Positions 55,736 through 63,070 of a stretch of DNA of 64,000 nt are shown one piece after another. Numbering within the stretch: position 1 is the stretch's first letter; each line of letters opens with the position of its first letter. Position numbers and translations under genes: made by a program. The notes below the pieces were generated by a model. That model did no database searches. It saw nothing but the letters and a program-made list of their open reading frames with translations, and had not been told where the DNA came from. This stretch comes from Salinicoccus albus DSM 19776. GTDB lineage: Bacteria > Bacillota > Bacilli > Staphylococcales > Salinicoccaceae. Where the stretch lies: the NCBI RefSeq assembly GCF_000385175.1, contig NZ_ARQJ01000028.1:1-64000 (forward strand). The letters run 5' to 3'.

Positions 55736-56584
55736 TTATACGTTCATAAACGTATCGAGGTTCAATTCAGCCATGGTATTCCTGATCAGCTGTTTTCTTA
55801 TATAATAGCTTTGTCCATGGGCTTTTGGTATGATTTCTTCACCATTATGCATATATTTTCCATCCCACGTTTCTTTTTCTCTGACTGCCATGATGGTGGA
55901 TTCTGCCCCTTCGTCGGGAGAAACAAAGAATGGTGAGAGTGCGCCGTAGATGATGTTGCCGATTTTTTGGTTTCTGGCTGTTTTACCCAGGTTGGTGGAA
56001 ACGGCCCCCGGGTGTACTGCTGTGACGTAAAGTCCATCTTTACTGAATTGTTCGTGCAATTCCTGCATGAAGTAGAGCGTGGCGAGTTTGGATCTGCCAT
56101 ACAGGTGCATGGGATTGCCTTTGCCTGTGAAGTAATCCTTTTTGAGCGTGGTGAATGCATATGCGTTGGAGCCTACGATGACGATCTGTTTTTCTCTGCT
56201 GTTCATCACCAGTTTTATGAGATGGTGGGTTAACAGGTAATGGCCGATATAGTTCGTTCCCATCATCATTTCAAAGTCATCTTCAGTCTGTTGTCTGGTA
56301 AGGGAGACAACACCGGCGTTATTGATCAGACAATCGATCTTATCGTGATTCAGCTGAACGTAATCTGCTGCTGTTTCAACACTGACCAGACTGGAGAGGT
56401 CACATTCCACAATATCCACGATAAGGTGATTATGCCGTCTGATAAGATCTGCTTTGAATGCTTCCGCCTTTTGTGTATTTCTCGCCAGCAGGATAATCAC
56501 ATCAAAATATTCTGCGAGCCGTTCGGTAGCTGCTCTGCCAATTCCGGAAGTAGGGCCTGTGATTGCCAGCGTTTTATCAGTCAT
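55736..56584 (-). CDS. Short-chain dehydrogenase/reductase, retinol-dehydrogenase-like
   Basis: 282 residues from ATG 56584, with GGAG 9 nt upstream. LAITGPTSGIGRAATERL (TGxxxGIG, cofactor site), CLINNAGVVS (NNAG), IVIVGSNAYAF (Ser), LYGRSKLATLYFM (catalytic Tyr-x3-Lys) and VHPGAVSTNLG. Reduces or oxidises an unknown carbonyl/alcohol. It overlaps the upstream thioesterase by 8 nt, so both are one operon on the minus strand. Confidence 0.88.
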   Translation of the reverse strand: MTDKTLAITGPTSGIGRAATERLAEYFDVIILLARNTQKAEAFKADLIRRHNHLIVDIVECDLSSLVSVETAADYVQLNHDKIDCLINNAGVVSLTRQQTEDDFEMMMGTNYIGHYLLTHHLIKLVMNSREKQIVIVGSNAYAFTTLKKDYFTGKGNPMHLYGRSKLATLYFMQELHEQFSKDGLYVTAVHPGAVSTNLGKTARNQKIGNIIYGALSPFFVSPDEGAESTIMAVREKETWDGKYMHNGEEIIPKAHGQSYYIRKQLIRNTMAELNLDTFMNV

Positions 56585-57026
56585 CTGAGTTTTCTCCAAT
56601 CTTTATCTGCTCGTATTTTTCAAACCATTCTGGGAAGACTTTCTTGAATGGTACCGCCTTGAACGTTCCGTCTACTTTTTTGACGATGACGTGCGTCGTC
56701 GTGCCGTATGTGCATACTTCACCCTCACCATTGATGATTTCATAGCCGTAATCCGTACGCATGCCAGTGTTTTTTACAACCCATGTTCTGACGAATGCAC
56801 GGTCGCCATATTTAAGAGCCTTTTTGTAGGTGACGTCGATGTTGTAAACCGGTGCATAATACCCTTCGCGTTCCATCGCAACGTAGTCGTATCCCACATC
56901 TTCGATTAACTGCATCCGCCCGACTTCCAGCCATTTGATGTAATTGCCGTGATAGATCACACCCATCATATCCGTGTCCGCATACATGACTTGGACTTCT
57001 TTTTCTGCAACGTATCCTTTCTCCAT
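56577..57026 (-). CDS. Acyl-CoA thioesterase, 4-hydroxybenzoyl-CoA thioesterase (hotdog) family
   Basis: 149 residues from ATG 57026. Single hotdog fold with the catalytic Asp motif VMYADTDMMGVIYHGNYIKW near the N-terminus, and KYGDRAFVRTWVVKN. Hydrolyses acyl-CoA of unknown chain. The start follows AGGGG by 5 nt; ATG 57041 upstream lacks a Shine-Dalgarno. Overlaps the SDR gene, suggesting joint action on a lipid-like substrate. Confidence 0.87.
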   Translation of the reverse strand: MEKGYVAEKEVQVMYADTDMMGVIYHGNYIKWLEVGRMQLIEDVGYDYVAMEREGYYAPVYNIDVTYKKALKYGDRAFVRTWVVKNTGMRTDYGYEIINGEGEVCTYGTTTHVIVKKVDGTFKAVPFKKVFPEWFEKYEQIKIGENSDD

Positions 57027-57123
57027 ATGTTCCCCTCTCATTCATGTAAAGTCTTGCGTCACATTATAACATTTCAATGGTTTTATTACTCTGGATAGAC
57101 AGGTTGTATTACTTTATACTGAA

Positions 57124-57151
57124 TTAACCACACAGACCGTTATGTTATAGT
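57124..57151 (+). promoter_or_regulatory. Promoter for fosB
   Basis: TTAACC (57124-57129), 16-bp spacer ending TGT, TATAGT (57146-57151). The TG at -14 makes it an extended -10 promoter. Lies 61 bp before the start. Confidence 0.5.
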
Positions 57152-57212
57152 GTAAAATTAGGAATAATATAAATTACAGAGGAACCGCTTCAACTTACAA
57201 GGGAGGTAAACT

Positions 57213-57635
57213 ATGATCAGAGGGATAAATCATATTACGTATTCGGTATCAGATTTGGCCCGGTCGACAGCATTCTATAAAGATATCATGGGCGGCAAAC
57301 TGCTTGTTGAAGGAGATCGAATGGCTTATTTTGATCTCGGGGGCATATGGCTGGCTTTGAATGAAGAAAAAGATATTCCGCGAAATGATATACAATATTC
57401 CTATACCCATACAGCCTTCACTATCCCGGACAGTGAGTTCGAAAAGTGGTATGAAAAACTCGTGGCAAACAGGGTGAATATACTGGAAGGACGTAAAAGG
57501 GATGCACGGGACCGGCAATCCATTTATTTTACGGACCCGGACGGACACAAACTGGAATTACATACAGGCGTTCTGCAAGATCGAATTGATTATTATAAAC
57601 AGGACAAGAAGCATATGAAATTCTATGATTTATGA
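57213..57635 (+). CDS. fosB: Metallothiol transferase FosB (fosfomycin resistance)
   Basis: VOC-fold enzyme that opens the fosfomycin epoxide with bacillithiol or cysteine. 140 residues, full length. Metal ligands line up as His7 (IRGINHITY), His66 (YTHTAF) and Glu115 (GHKLELH), and FDLGGIWLALNEEKDIPR and ARDRQSIYFTDPDGHK match the family. RBS AAGGGAGG precedes ATG 57213. Chromosomal, with no mobile element next to it. The cell also encodes BshB2 at 32844, consistent with bacillithiol being present. Other VOC proteins are less similar, so the identification is fairly firm. Confidence 0.88.
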   Translation: MIRGINHITYSVSDLARSTAFYKDIMGGKLLVEGDRMAYFDLGGIWLALNEEKDIPRNDIQYSYTHTAFTIPDSEFEKWYEKLVANRVNILEGRKRDARDRQSIYFTDPDGHKLELHTGVLQDRIDYYKQDKKHMKFYDL

Positions 57636-57709
57636 GAGGCAGACTGGCCTTTAGAAACCATTTAATGCAGCCCTGGTCAAACGGATATAACAAATGGCAG
57701 AGGTATAAT

Positions 57710-57799
57710 ATGAATGATACTTTAGATCCGTATGTTCAGAAGCTGGTTAATCTATACATGCAGCTTTGGATAATCTTAAAAAAGTTAAAAAAGAGTTAA
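57710..57799 (+). CDS. Candidate small amphipathic peptide, 29 residues
   Basis: ATG 57710 follows AGAGG (57698-57702 region) by about 6-7 nt. The frame encodes a peptide starting MNDTLDPYVQKLVNLYMQ and ending in a lysine-rich LKKLKKS, stop TAA 57797-57799. The acidic start, hydrophobic middle with LYMQLWIIL, and basic end make an amphipathic helix. It lies 74 bp after fosB on the same strand; an inverted repeat AAAGAGTT/AACTCTTT follows at about 57790-57832. No homologue recognised. Reality is uncertain, but the Shine-Dalgarno is good. Confidence 0.4.
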   Translation: MNDTLDPYVQKLVNLYMQLWIILKKLKKS

Positions 57800-57883
57800 C
57801 AGCCAGCGACATGCCATGGTTGAAAACTCTTTAAATAAGCAGTTTAGCGCAAAGTGTGGGTATTACAGCAACTTCCGAACTAA

Positions 57884-58504
57884 TCAGTACGCTATACCTG
57901 CGCGCGATTTAATATACGCTTTTGATTCTATCTGACTGTACGTGAATTCTGCTGTATCCTGTACAGAAATTTTAGTACCGCTTTTCGGCAGGACGTCATG
58001 CTCTGTCCGATATTGGCCTGTATGTTCTCCGTCGGGCAGATATGTCGGACATACAATGGTCCATTCGAGCTCTGATTGTGCAAGGTGCTCATAAACGCTG
58101 TGATGTTCTTCTGCTGCACGGGTCGTGCTGCGTTTGGACTCATTTGATTGATAACGCAGTACGCCCGGCTCGGTTCTGCTGTTCAGAATACCTGCAGTGC
58201 CGATCGTTATAATGCGTTTTACATCCTCATGCTTCATGGCGTTTATAATTTTCGGTATGCTGTCAGTTAAAGTCGTTGTTTTATCAGTGCTTAATGCACT
58301 GACTACAACGTCCGCACCATGCATGGACTGGATGATATCTGCTTTGTTTCGGGCATTCCCCTCGACTACAGTCAAATTTTCATCTTTTGTTTGAATCTTC
58401 TCCGGACTTCGCACCAGCGCAGTCACAGAATTTTTGTCCCTGAGCGCGTGGGTCAGTATATGACTGCCGACTCTGCCGGTAGCACCTAAAAGTAAAATAT
58501 GCAT
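57884..58504 (-). CDS. NAD(P)H-binding atypical SDR
   Basis: 206 residues. MHILLLGATGRVGSHILTHAL gives the cofactor-binding GxxGxxG. ADVVVSALSTDKTTTL, IITIGTAGIL and the LEWTIVCPTYLPDGEHTGQYR region are typical of NmrA/YwnB-like SDRs. Possible reductase or redox sensor, related in form to the gene at 53521 but clearly different in sequence. AAGGAG lies about 12 nt before ATG 58504. Monocistronic on the minus strand. Confidence 0.83.
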   Translation of the reverse strand: MHILLLGATGRVGSHILTHALRDKNSVTALVRSPEKIQTKDENLTVVEGNARNKADIIQSMHGADVVVSALSTDKTTTLTDSIPKIINAMKHEDVKRIITIGTAGILNSRTEPGVLRYQSNESKRSTTRAAEEHHSVYEHLAQSELEWTIVCPTYLPDGEHTGQYRTEHDVLPKSGTKISVQDTAEFTYSQIESKAYIKSRAGIAY

Positions 58505-58625
58505 AGAAATTAAACTCCTTCCTTGTCTATTCTATTATTCTATTGTTATTTACTCAATTAAAATGGGAAATTGATTATTTAAACCATCAGTGATATCCTT
58601 AAGAGGAGAGCAAAGTAACTCCATG

Positions 58626-58676
58626 AAAACACCTGACCCCCAATCTATCACCAGTAGATTGGGGGTCAGGTGTTTT
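58626..58676. repeat. Perfect palindrome with 22-bp arms (REP-like)
   Basis: Arms 58626-58647 and 58655-58676 are exact inverted copies around TCACCAG. The stem runs from AAAACACCTGACCCCC inward to CAATCTA. Neither neighbour gene ends here (both start away from it), so it is not needed as a terminator. Long GC-rich stems ending in GGTCAGGTGTTTT recall REP-like elements moved by Y1 transposases in Firmicutes; that link is from memory only. Confidence 0.6.
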
Positions 58677-58819
58677 TCGGTGTGGTTAACGTCACCTAGT
58701 GTTACGCTTGTTTAACCAATAAATGAGCAGCGCCCCCCCTGTTGCGACAGGGCGAGGAGAGTCACATTTTGTTAAATAGTATGAAAAAGAAACAATTGAT
58801 TAATAATGAGTAATCAGCA

Positions 58820-58845
58820 GTGCAATTATTCATTAAAAATTGCAC
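58820..58845. promoter_or_regulatory. Operator-like inverted repeat before the MFS gene
   Basis: GTGCAATT (58820-58827) and AATTGCAC (58838-58845), perfect 8-bp arms with a 10-bp spacer, 50 bp before the MFS start. Typical of a dimeric repressor site. No regulator gene is adjacent. Confidence 0.5.
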
Positions 58846-58894
58846 ACAAAAGAGTGGTAACATTGTCATAAATACCAATATGGAGTAGTGAACG

Positions 58895-60085
58895 ATGGAT
58901 TATATAGAACAAGGGACACCGAAATTCAGAAAAACGAACTTTGCATTTTTTGCGGCGGGCTTCAATACGTTTGCGATATTATATACGGCCCAGCCCCTCA
59001 TGCCGGAATTTGTGCGTGTCTTTGATGTCAGTCCGACGCTATCGAGTCTGGCGATGACAGTGACGACGTTTGCCTTGGCAATCTGTATGCTGTTCTTCGG
59101 ATCGATTTCTGAATCGTTCGGTCGTAAAAACATCATGGTGATTTCGATGTTTGCGGCTTCCCTGCTATGCATTCTCACAGCTTTCAGCCCAAACTTTTAT
59201 GTGCTGATGGTGTTCCGTGCCCTGCAGGGTATTGTTCTGGCCGGTGTGCCGTCGATCGCCATGGCCTATATCAGCGAGGAGATCCACCCGAGAAGTCTGG
59301 CGGTGGCAATGGGGCTTTATATCAGCGGCAATGCTTCCGGATCGGTATTCGGCCGTGTGTTCAGCGGGGTGGCGGCTGAATATATCGGCTGGAACGGCGC
59401 CATATTAACCATCGGCATCATCAGTATCATTGCGACGATCATATTTTGGAAAAGTCTGGAGCCTTCAAAGCATTTTGAGCCCAGAAACTTCAATTTCATC
59501 CAATTGACGCGTTCGCTGCTTGCCCATTTGAAAAATCCGGTTCTGGTTTGTTTTTTCATCATGGGCTTTCTCCTGATGGCAATGAATCTGTCCATTTTCA
59601 GTTATGTGACATTCGTACTGATGGATGATCCTTTCAATCTCAGCCAATCCATTGTCAGCTGGGTATTTATCATCTTCGTCATCGGTATCTTCAGTTCAGC
59701 AATCACTGGAAATCTGGTCGTTAAATTTGGAAAGGTTAAAGTGACCTACATCGGCCTGTTCATTGGTCTGGCCGGGGTTTTATTCACTTTTGCGCCAAAT
59801 CTGGCACTGATTGTCATCGGCCTCAGTCTGTTCACCTATGGGTTTTTCGCCACACATTCGATCGTCAGCGGGCTGGTCGGGGAGAATGCGCTTGCTAATA
59901 AAGCGCAGGCGTCCTCCTTATATCTTTTCTTCTATTATATGGGATCCAGTATCGGCGGTACGCTTGGCGGGGTGTTCATGACAAATTTCGGCTGGACCGG
60001 CATAGTACTGCTCAATATCGCTTTCCTGCTGCTGTGTCTGATGTTGTTAGCTGCAGCAATCAGATTCAAACGGAGACGTGCATAG
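58895..60085 (+). CDS. MFS transporter, YnfM/arabinose-efflux-like
   Basis: 396 residues, twelve transmembrane segments. FNTFAILYTAQPLMPEFVRVF in the first segment region, FGSISESFGRKNIMVISMF (motif A after TM2), and LQGIVLAGVPSIAMAYISEEI (motif C-like) point to the YnfM-type exporter family. GGAG lies 9 nt before ATG 58895. Possible export of sugars, amino acids or drugs. An inverted-repeat operator lies upstream, so it is probably inducible. Confidence 0.87.
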   Translation: MDYIEQGTPKFRKTNFAFFAAGFNTFAILYTAQPLMPEFVRVFDVSPTLSSLAMTVTTFALAICMLFFGSISESFGRKNIMVISMFAASLLCILTAFSPNFYVLMVFRALQGIVLAGVPSIAMAYISEEIHPRSLAVAMGLYISGNASGSVFGRVFSGVAAEYIGWNGAILTIGIISIIATIIFWKSLEPSKHFEPRNFNFIQLTRSLLAHLKNPVLVCFFIMGFLLMAMNLSIFSYVTFVLMDDPFNLSQSIVSWVFIIFVIGIFSSAITGNLVVKFGKVKVTYIGLFIGLAGVLFTFAPNLALIVIGLSLFTYGFFATHSIVSGLVGENALANKAQASSLYLFFYYMGSSIGGTLGGVFMTNFGWTGIVLLNIAFLLLCLMLLAAAIRFKRRRA

Positions 60086-60149
60086 AAAATCTTTTAATCT
60101 AAACTTAATGAAGTGATTCAAAGATATTAAAGGATAATAATAAATTTAA

Positions 60150-60160
60150 TGGTTAAACCA
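60150..60160. promoter_or_regulatory. Palindrome upstream of the uronate operon promoter
   Basis: TGGTTAAACCA is a perfect 11-bp palindrome, 27 bp upstream of the -35. Such a site could bind a LacI- or GntR-family uronate regulator; none is encoded in the visible part. Confidence 0.4.
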
Positions 60161-60187
60161 AATAATAATTTTATTTTCGGTGTTTTA

Positions 60188-60216
60188 TTGATTTTGTAAT
60201 TAATTAGTTGTATCAT
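60188..60216 (+). promoter_or_regulatory. Sigma-A promoter of the TRAP-uxaC operon
   Basis: TTGATT (60188-60193), exact 17-bp spacer, TATCAT (60211-60216). 31 bp before the dctP start. Confidence 0.7.
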
Positions 60217-60247
60217 TAAACTATTAAAAGATACAGGAGATTTGTTT

Positions 60248-61258
60248 ATGAAAAAATATATTATGCTTTTTGTAAGCGTATCCATTCTGCTGCTGGGTGC
60301 CTGTACGGATGACCGGGCAGGGTCAGATGATGTGCATAACCTGACCCTGGCTCATAATCACCCGACGACCCATCCGGTGCATGAGTCTTTAGAGAAATTC
60401 AAGGAAGCGGTTGAAGGACGGTCGGATGGGGATATATCCATCAGCCTTTATCCGAATGGTGAGCTTGGTGACGAAAGGGAAGTAATTGAGCTGACCCAGA
60501 CAGGTGCTGTGGACATCACTAAAGTGAGCGCTGCTGCCCTGGAGAGTTTCCGTCCGGAGTATTCGATCTTTGGTGTGCCGTATATGTTTGACAGTGAGGA
60601 AGAATTTGAGGAGAAGATGAATGATCCCGAAGTTGCAGATACGATTTATCAATCATCTGAAGATATCGGTTTTGTCGGATTGACATATTTCGATGCAGGT
60701 ATGCGGAGTATATATACTGCAGAACGGGAGATTGAAACCACTGAAGATATGGCAGGGCTGAAGGTCCGCGTGCAGCCGAGCGCCACAAGTGTGGACATGA
60801 TTGAGGCACTCGGCGGCACCCCGACGCCGATGGCCTACGGTGAAGTATACACTGCACTTCAGTCCGGTATCATTGATGCTGCTGAGAATAATCTGACTTC
60901 CCTCGTCAGCAGCGGCCATGGTGAAGTTTCTGATCATTGGTTCTACACGGAGCACGCGATTGTACCTGATATGCTGATCATCAACAATCAGCTTCTGGAA
61001 GGCATGTCTGAAGAACATCAGAAGATCGTTCAGGATGCGGCAGATGTGGCGAATGAATTCCACAAAGACGTCTGGGATGAAGCCACCAAAGAAGCTGCGG
61101 ATGAAGCACAGAATGAAATGAATGTGGAGTTCCATGAAGTGGATAAATCTTCATTCGAAGAAGCGGCACAGCCGCTCCACGAAGAGATGAAGAATGATGA
61201 AATGATGGGTCCGATCTACGAACTGTTCAGGGGGGATGAATCCGATGGAGAAGGCTAA
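60248..61258 (+). CDS. dctP: TRAP transporter substrate-binding lipoprotein, DctP family
   Basis: 336 residues from ATG 60248, 8 nt after AGGAGA. Lipoprotein signal with LLLGAC, Cys19, so it is tethered to the outer face of the membrane. DctP fold: NLTLAHNHPTTHPVHESLEKF in parts, the ISLYPNGELGDEREVIELTQTGAVDI stretch, and LKVRVQPSATSVDMIEALGG with the conserved arginine that binds the substrate carboxylate. DAAENNLTSLVSSGHGEV is also typical. The uxaC gene in the operon points to a uronate (galacturonate or glucuronate) as substrate. Confidence 0.92.
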   Translation: MKKYIMLFVSVSILLLGACTDDRAGSDDVHNLTLAHNHPTTHPVHESLEKFKEAVEGRSDGDISISLYPNGELGDEREVIELTQTGAVDITKVSAAALESFRPEYSIFGVPYMFDSEEEFEEKMNDPEVADTIYQSSEDIGFVGLTYFDAGMRSIYTAEREIETTEDMAGLKVRVQPSATSVDMIEALGGTPTPMAYGEVYTALQSGIIDAAENNLTSLVSSGHGEVSDHWFYTEHAIVPDMLIINNQLLEGMSEEHQKIVQDAADVANEFHKDVWDEATKEAADEAQNEMNVEFHEVDKSSFEEAAQPLHEEMKNDEMMGPIYELFRGDESDGEG

Positions 61259-61742
61259 ACGCATTGTTGATACAGTAATTCTTTCCGTTGCCGGCACAGT
61301 GATTATTCTGATGACTCTGCTTTCGACCTGGCAGGTGATTGCCAGATATATACTCAATGATCCGAGTACTTTAAGTGAAGAGCTCATCAGATACATGCTG
61401 ATCTGGTTCACGCTGCTTGCCGCTGCCTATGTGTTCGGCAGAAACAAGCATATTGCGATTCTGTTCGTTCGTGAGCAGATGTCGCAAAAGATACAGGTGG
61501 TGCTGGCATATCTGTCTCAAATTGCCATTCTATTGACTGCCGCTGTGGTATTTATATACGGCGGGATAAGAATCACGCTGCTGACCATCCCGCAGATTGC
61601 GCCGGCTACAGGCATTTCAATGAGCTTTGTCTATGCATCGCTGCCGGTCTCCGGTGCAGTGATATTTTTCTACACCATCTATAACATCATGCATATTAAT
61701 CGTTCGGTAAATAAAGAAGATGAGGATGTGACCAGTCTATGA
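61245..61742 (+). CDS. dctQ: TRAP transporter small membrane subunit, DctQ family
   Basis: 165 residues from ATG 61245, 9 nt after AGGGGGG; ATG 61236 touches that site. Four transmembrane segments with STWQVIARYILNDPSTLSEELIRY in parts, the DctQ signature (R-Y and the EE-L-R motif), and FGRNKHIAI. It pairs with DctM to form the transport unit. Overlaps dctP by 14 nt and dctM by 4 nt (ATGA), indicating coupled translation. Confidence 0.92.
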   Translation: MEKAKRIVDTVILSVAGTVIILMTLLSTWQVIARYILNDPSTLSEELIRYMLIWFTLLAAAYVFGRNKHIAILFVREQMSQKIQVVLAYLSQIAILLTAAVVFIYGGIRITLLTIPQIAPATGISMSFVYASLPVSGAVIFFYTIYNIMHINRSVNKEDEDVTSL

Positions 61743-63043
61743 GTGTGACAGTGTTATCGGGTATTATGATCTTTGGTCTGCTGCTTTTATTTCTAACTGT
61801 TGGATTTCCAATCGCCATATCCATACTGTTGAGTTCTTTGTTCACTTTGATGCTCATCCTGCCGGCGGATACGACGATTTTCACCGGTGCGCAGCGTCTG
61901 GTGACTGAGATGAACAGTTTTACGATGCTTGCGATCCCTTTATTTGTTCTGGCAGGGATTATCATGAATAATGGTGGTATTGCATTCAAGCTGATTAACT
62001 TTGCCAAAGTGCTTGTCGGAAGAATTCCCGGCTCACTTGCGCATACGAATGTTGTCGGTAACATGCTGTTCGGTTCTATCGCAGGTTCCAGTGTGGCCTC
62101 TGCTGCAGCCATGGGACGCATCATGGGGCCGATGCAGGAGAACAGCGGATATGACAGAAAATACGCTGCAGCCACAAACATTGCGTCTGCACCGGCCGGT
62201 CTGCTCATTCCGCCGACTTCCATACTGATCGTATACTCTCTCGTCAGTGGCGGCACTTCAATCGCCGCGCTGTTTATGGCCGGGTACATCCCGGGCATCC
62301 TGTGGGGGGTGACGACGATGGTTGTGGCATTTGTCTTTGCCAAAAAGTATAAGTATTCGGTGTCGGAAAAAATCTCCTGGAAAGACAAGGTTTATCTCAC
62401 GCTGGATGCCCTGCCGAGTCTGATGCTGATCGTCATCGTCATCGGCGGTATCGTTGCAGGAATCTTCACTGCCACTGAAGGTGCTGCAATCGCCGTCATC
62501 TATTCGACGGTGCTTGCAGCGATCTATAAAAATCTTAAGCTGAAAGAAATACCGGCGATCATGAAAGAAACAATTGAAATTACAGGCATGATATTGCTGC
62601 TGATTACGGCTTCAGGACTGTTCTCGCTCGTCATGTCCTACACAGGTCTGCCGAGTGCCATCAGTGAAGGGCTCCTGTCCCTGACGGATAACCCGGTCGT
62701 CATCCTGCTGCTGATGAATGTCATATTGCTCGCCATCGGCACATTCATGGATATTACACCTGCCGTATTGATATTTACGCCGATATTTTTACCGATCGCA
62801 ACATCGATGGGTATTGATCCGATTCATTTCGGCATTATCATCACGTTCAACCTGTGTATCGGCAATATGACACCGCCGGTCGGTTCCGCTTTATTCGTCG
62901 GTGCCAGTGTGGCGGATATCAGAATTGAAAAAGTGATTCCGATACTTGTACCATTCTTTATCGCTTTGTTCATAATGTTGATTATTGTCACGTTTATCCC
63001 GGAACTGAGCTTGTTCCTCCCGAATCTGCTCGGCCTCGGCTAA
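61739..63043 (+). CDS. dctM: TRAP transporter large membrane subunit, DctM family
   Basis: 434 residues, about twelve transmembrane segments; the sodium-coupled translocation subunit. Family segments: LTVGFPIAISILLSSLFTLM, MTSFTMLAIPLFVLAGIIMN-like (here MNSFTMLAIPLFVLAGIIM), GSIAGSSVASAAAMGRIMGP, and FNLCIGNMTPPVGSALFVG near the end. The start ATG 61739 overlaps the dctQ stop. TRAP porters use a sodium gradient, in line with a salt-adapted host. Confidence 0.94.
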   Translation: MSVTVLSGIMIFGLLLLFLTVGFPIAISILLSSLFTLMLILPADTTIFTGAQRLVTEMNSFTMLAIPLFVLAGIIMNNGGIAFKLINFAKVLVGRIPGSLAHTNVVGNMLFGSIAGSSVASAAAMGRIMGPMQENSGYDRKYAAATNIASAPAGLLIPPTSILIVYSLVSGGTSIAALFMAGYIPGILWGVTTMVVAFVFAKKYKYSVSEKISWKDKVYLTLDALPSLMLIVIVIGGIVAGIFTATEGAAIAVIYSTVLAAIYKNLKLKEIPAIMKETIEITGMILLLITASGLFSLVMSYTGLPSAISEGLLSLTDNPVVILLLMNVILLAIGTFMDITPAVLIFTPIFLPIATSMGIDPIHFGIIITFNLCIGNMTPPVGSALFVGASVADIRIEKVIPILVPFFIALFIMLIIVTFIPELSLFLPNLLGLG

Positions 63044-63070
63044 GTTAAATTTATATAAGGAGAAGATACA

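Larger units (their letters stand above)
58505..58894. other. Gene-free region with several hairpins
   Basis: 390 bp without an acceptable coding frame. It holds a perfect 22-bp-arm palindrome (58626-58676), a second imperfect stem TGGTTAA/TTAACCA (58683-58718), a GC-rich stem CCCTGT/ACAGGG (58737-58752), and an operator-like inverted repeat (58820-58845) before the MFS gene. The part 58505-58620 is AT-rich spacer with the promoter region of the minus-strand SDR. Confidence 0.6.
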
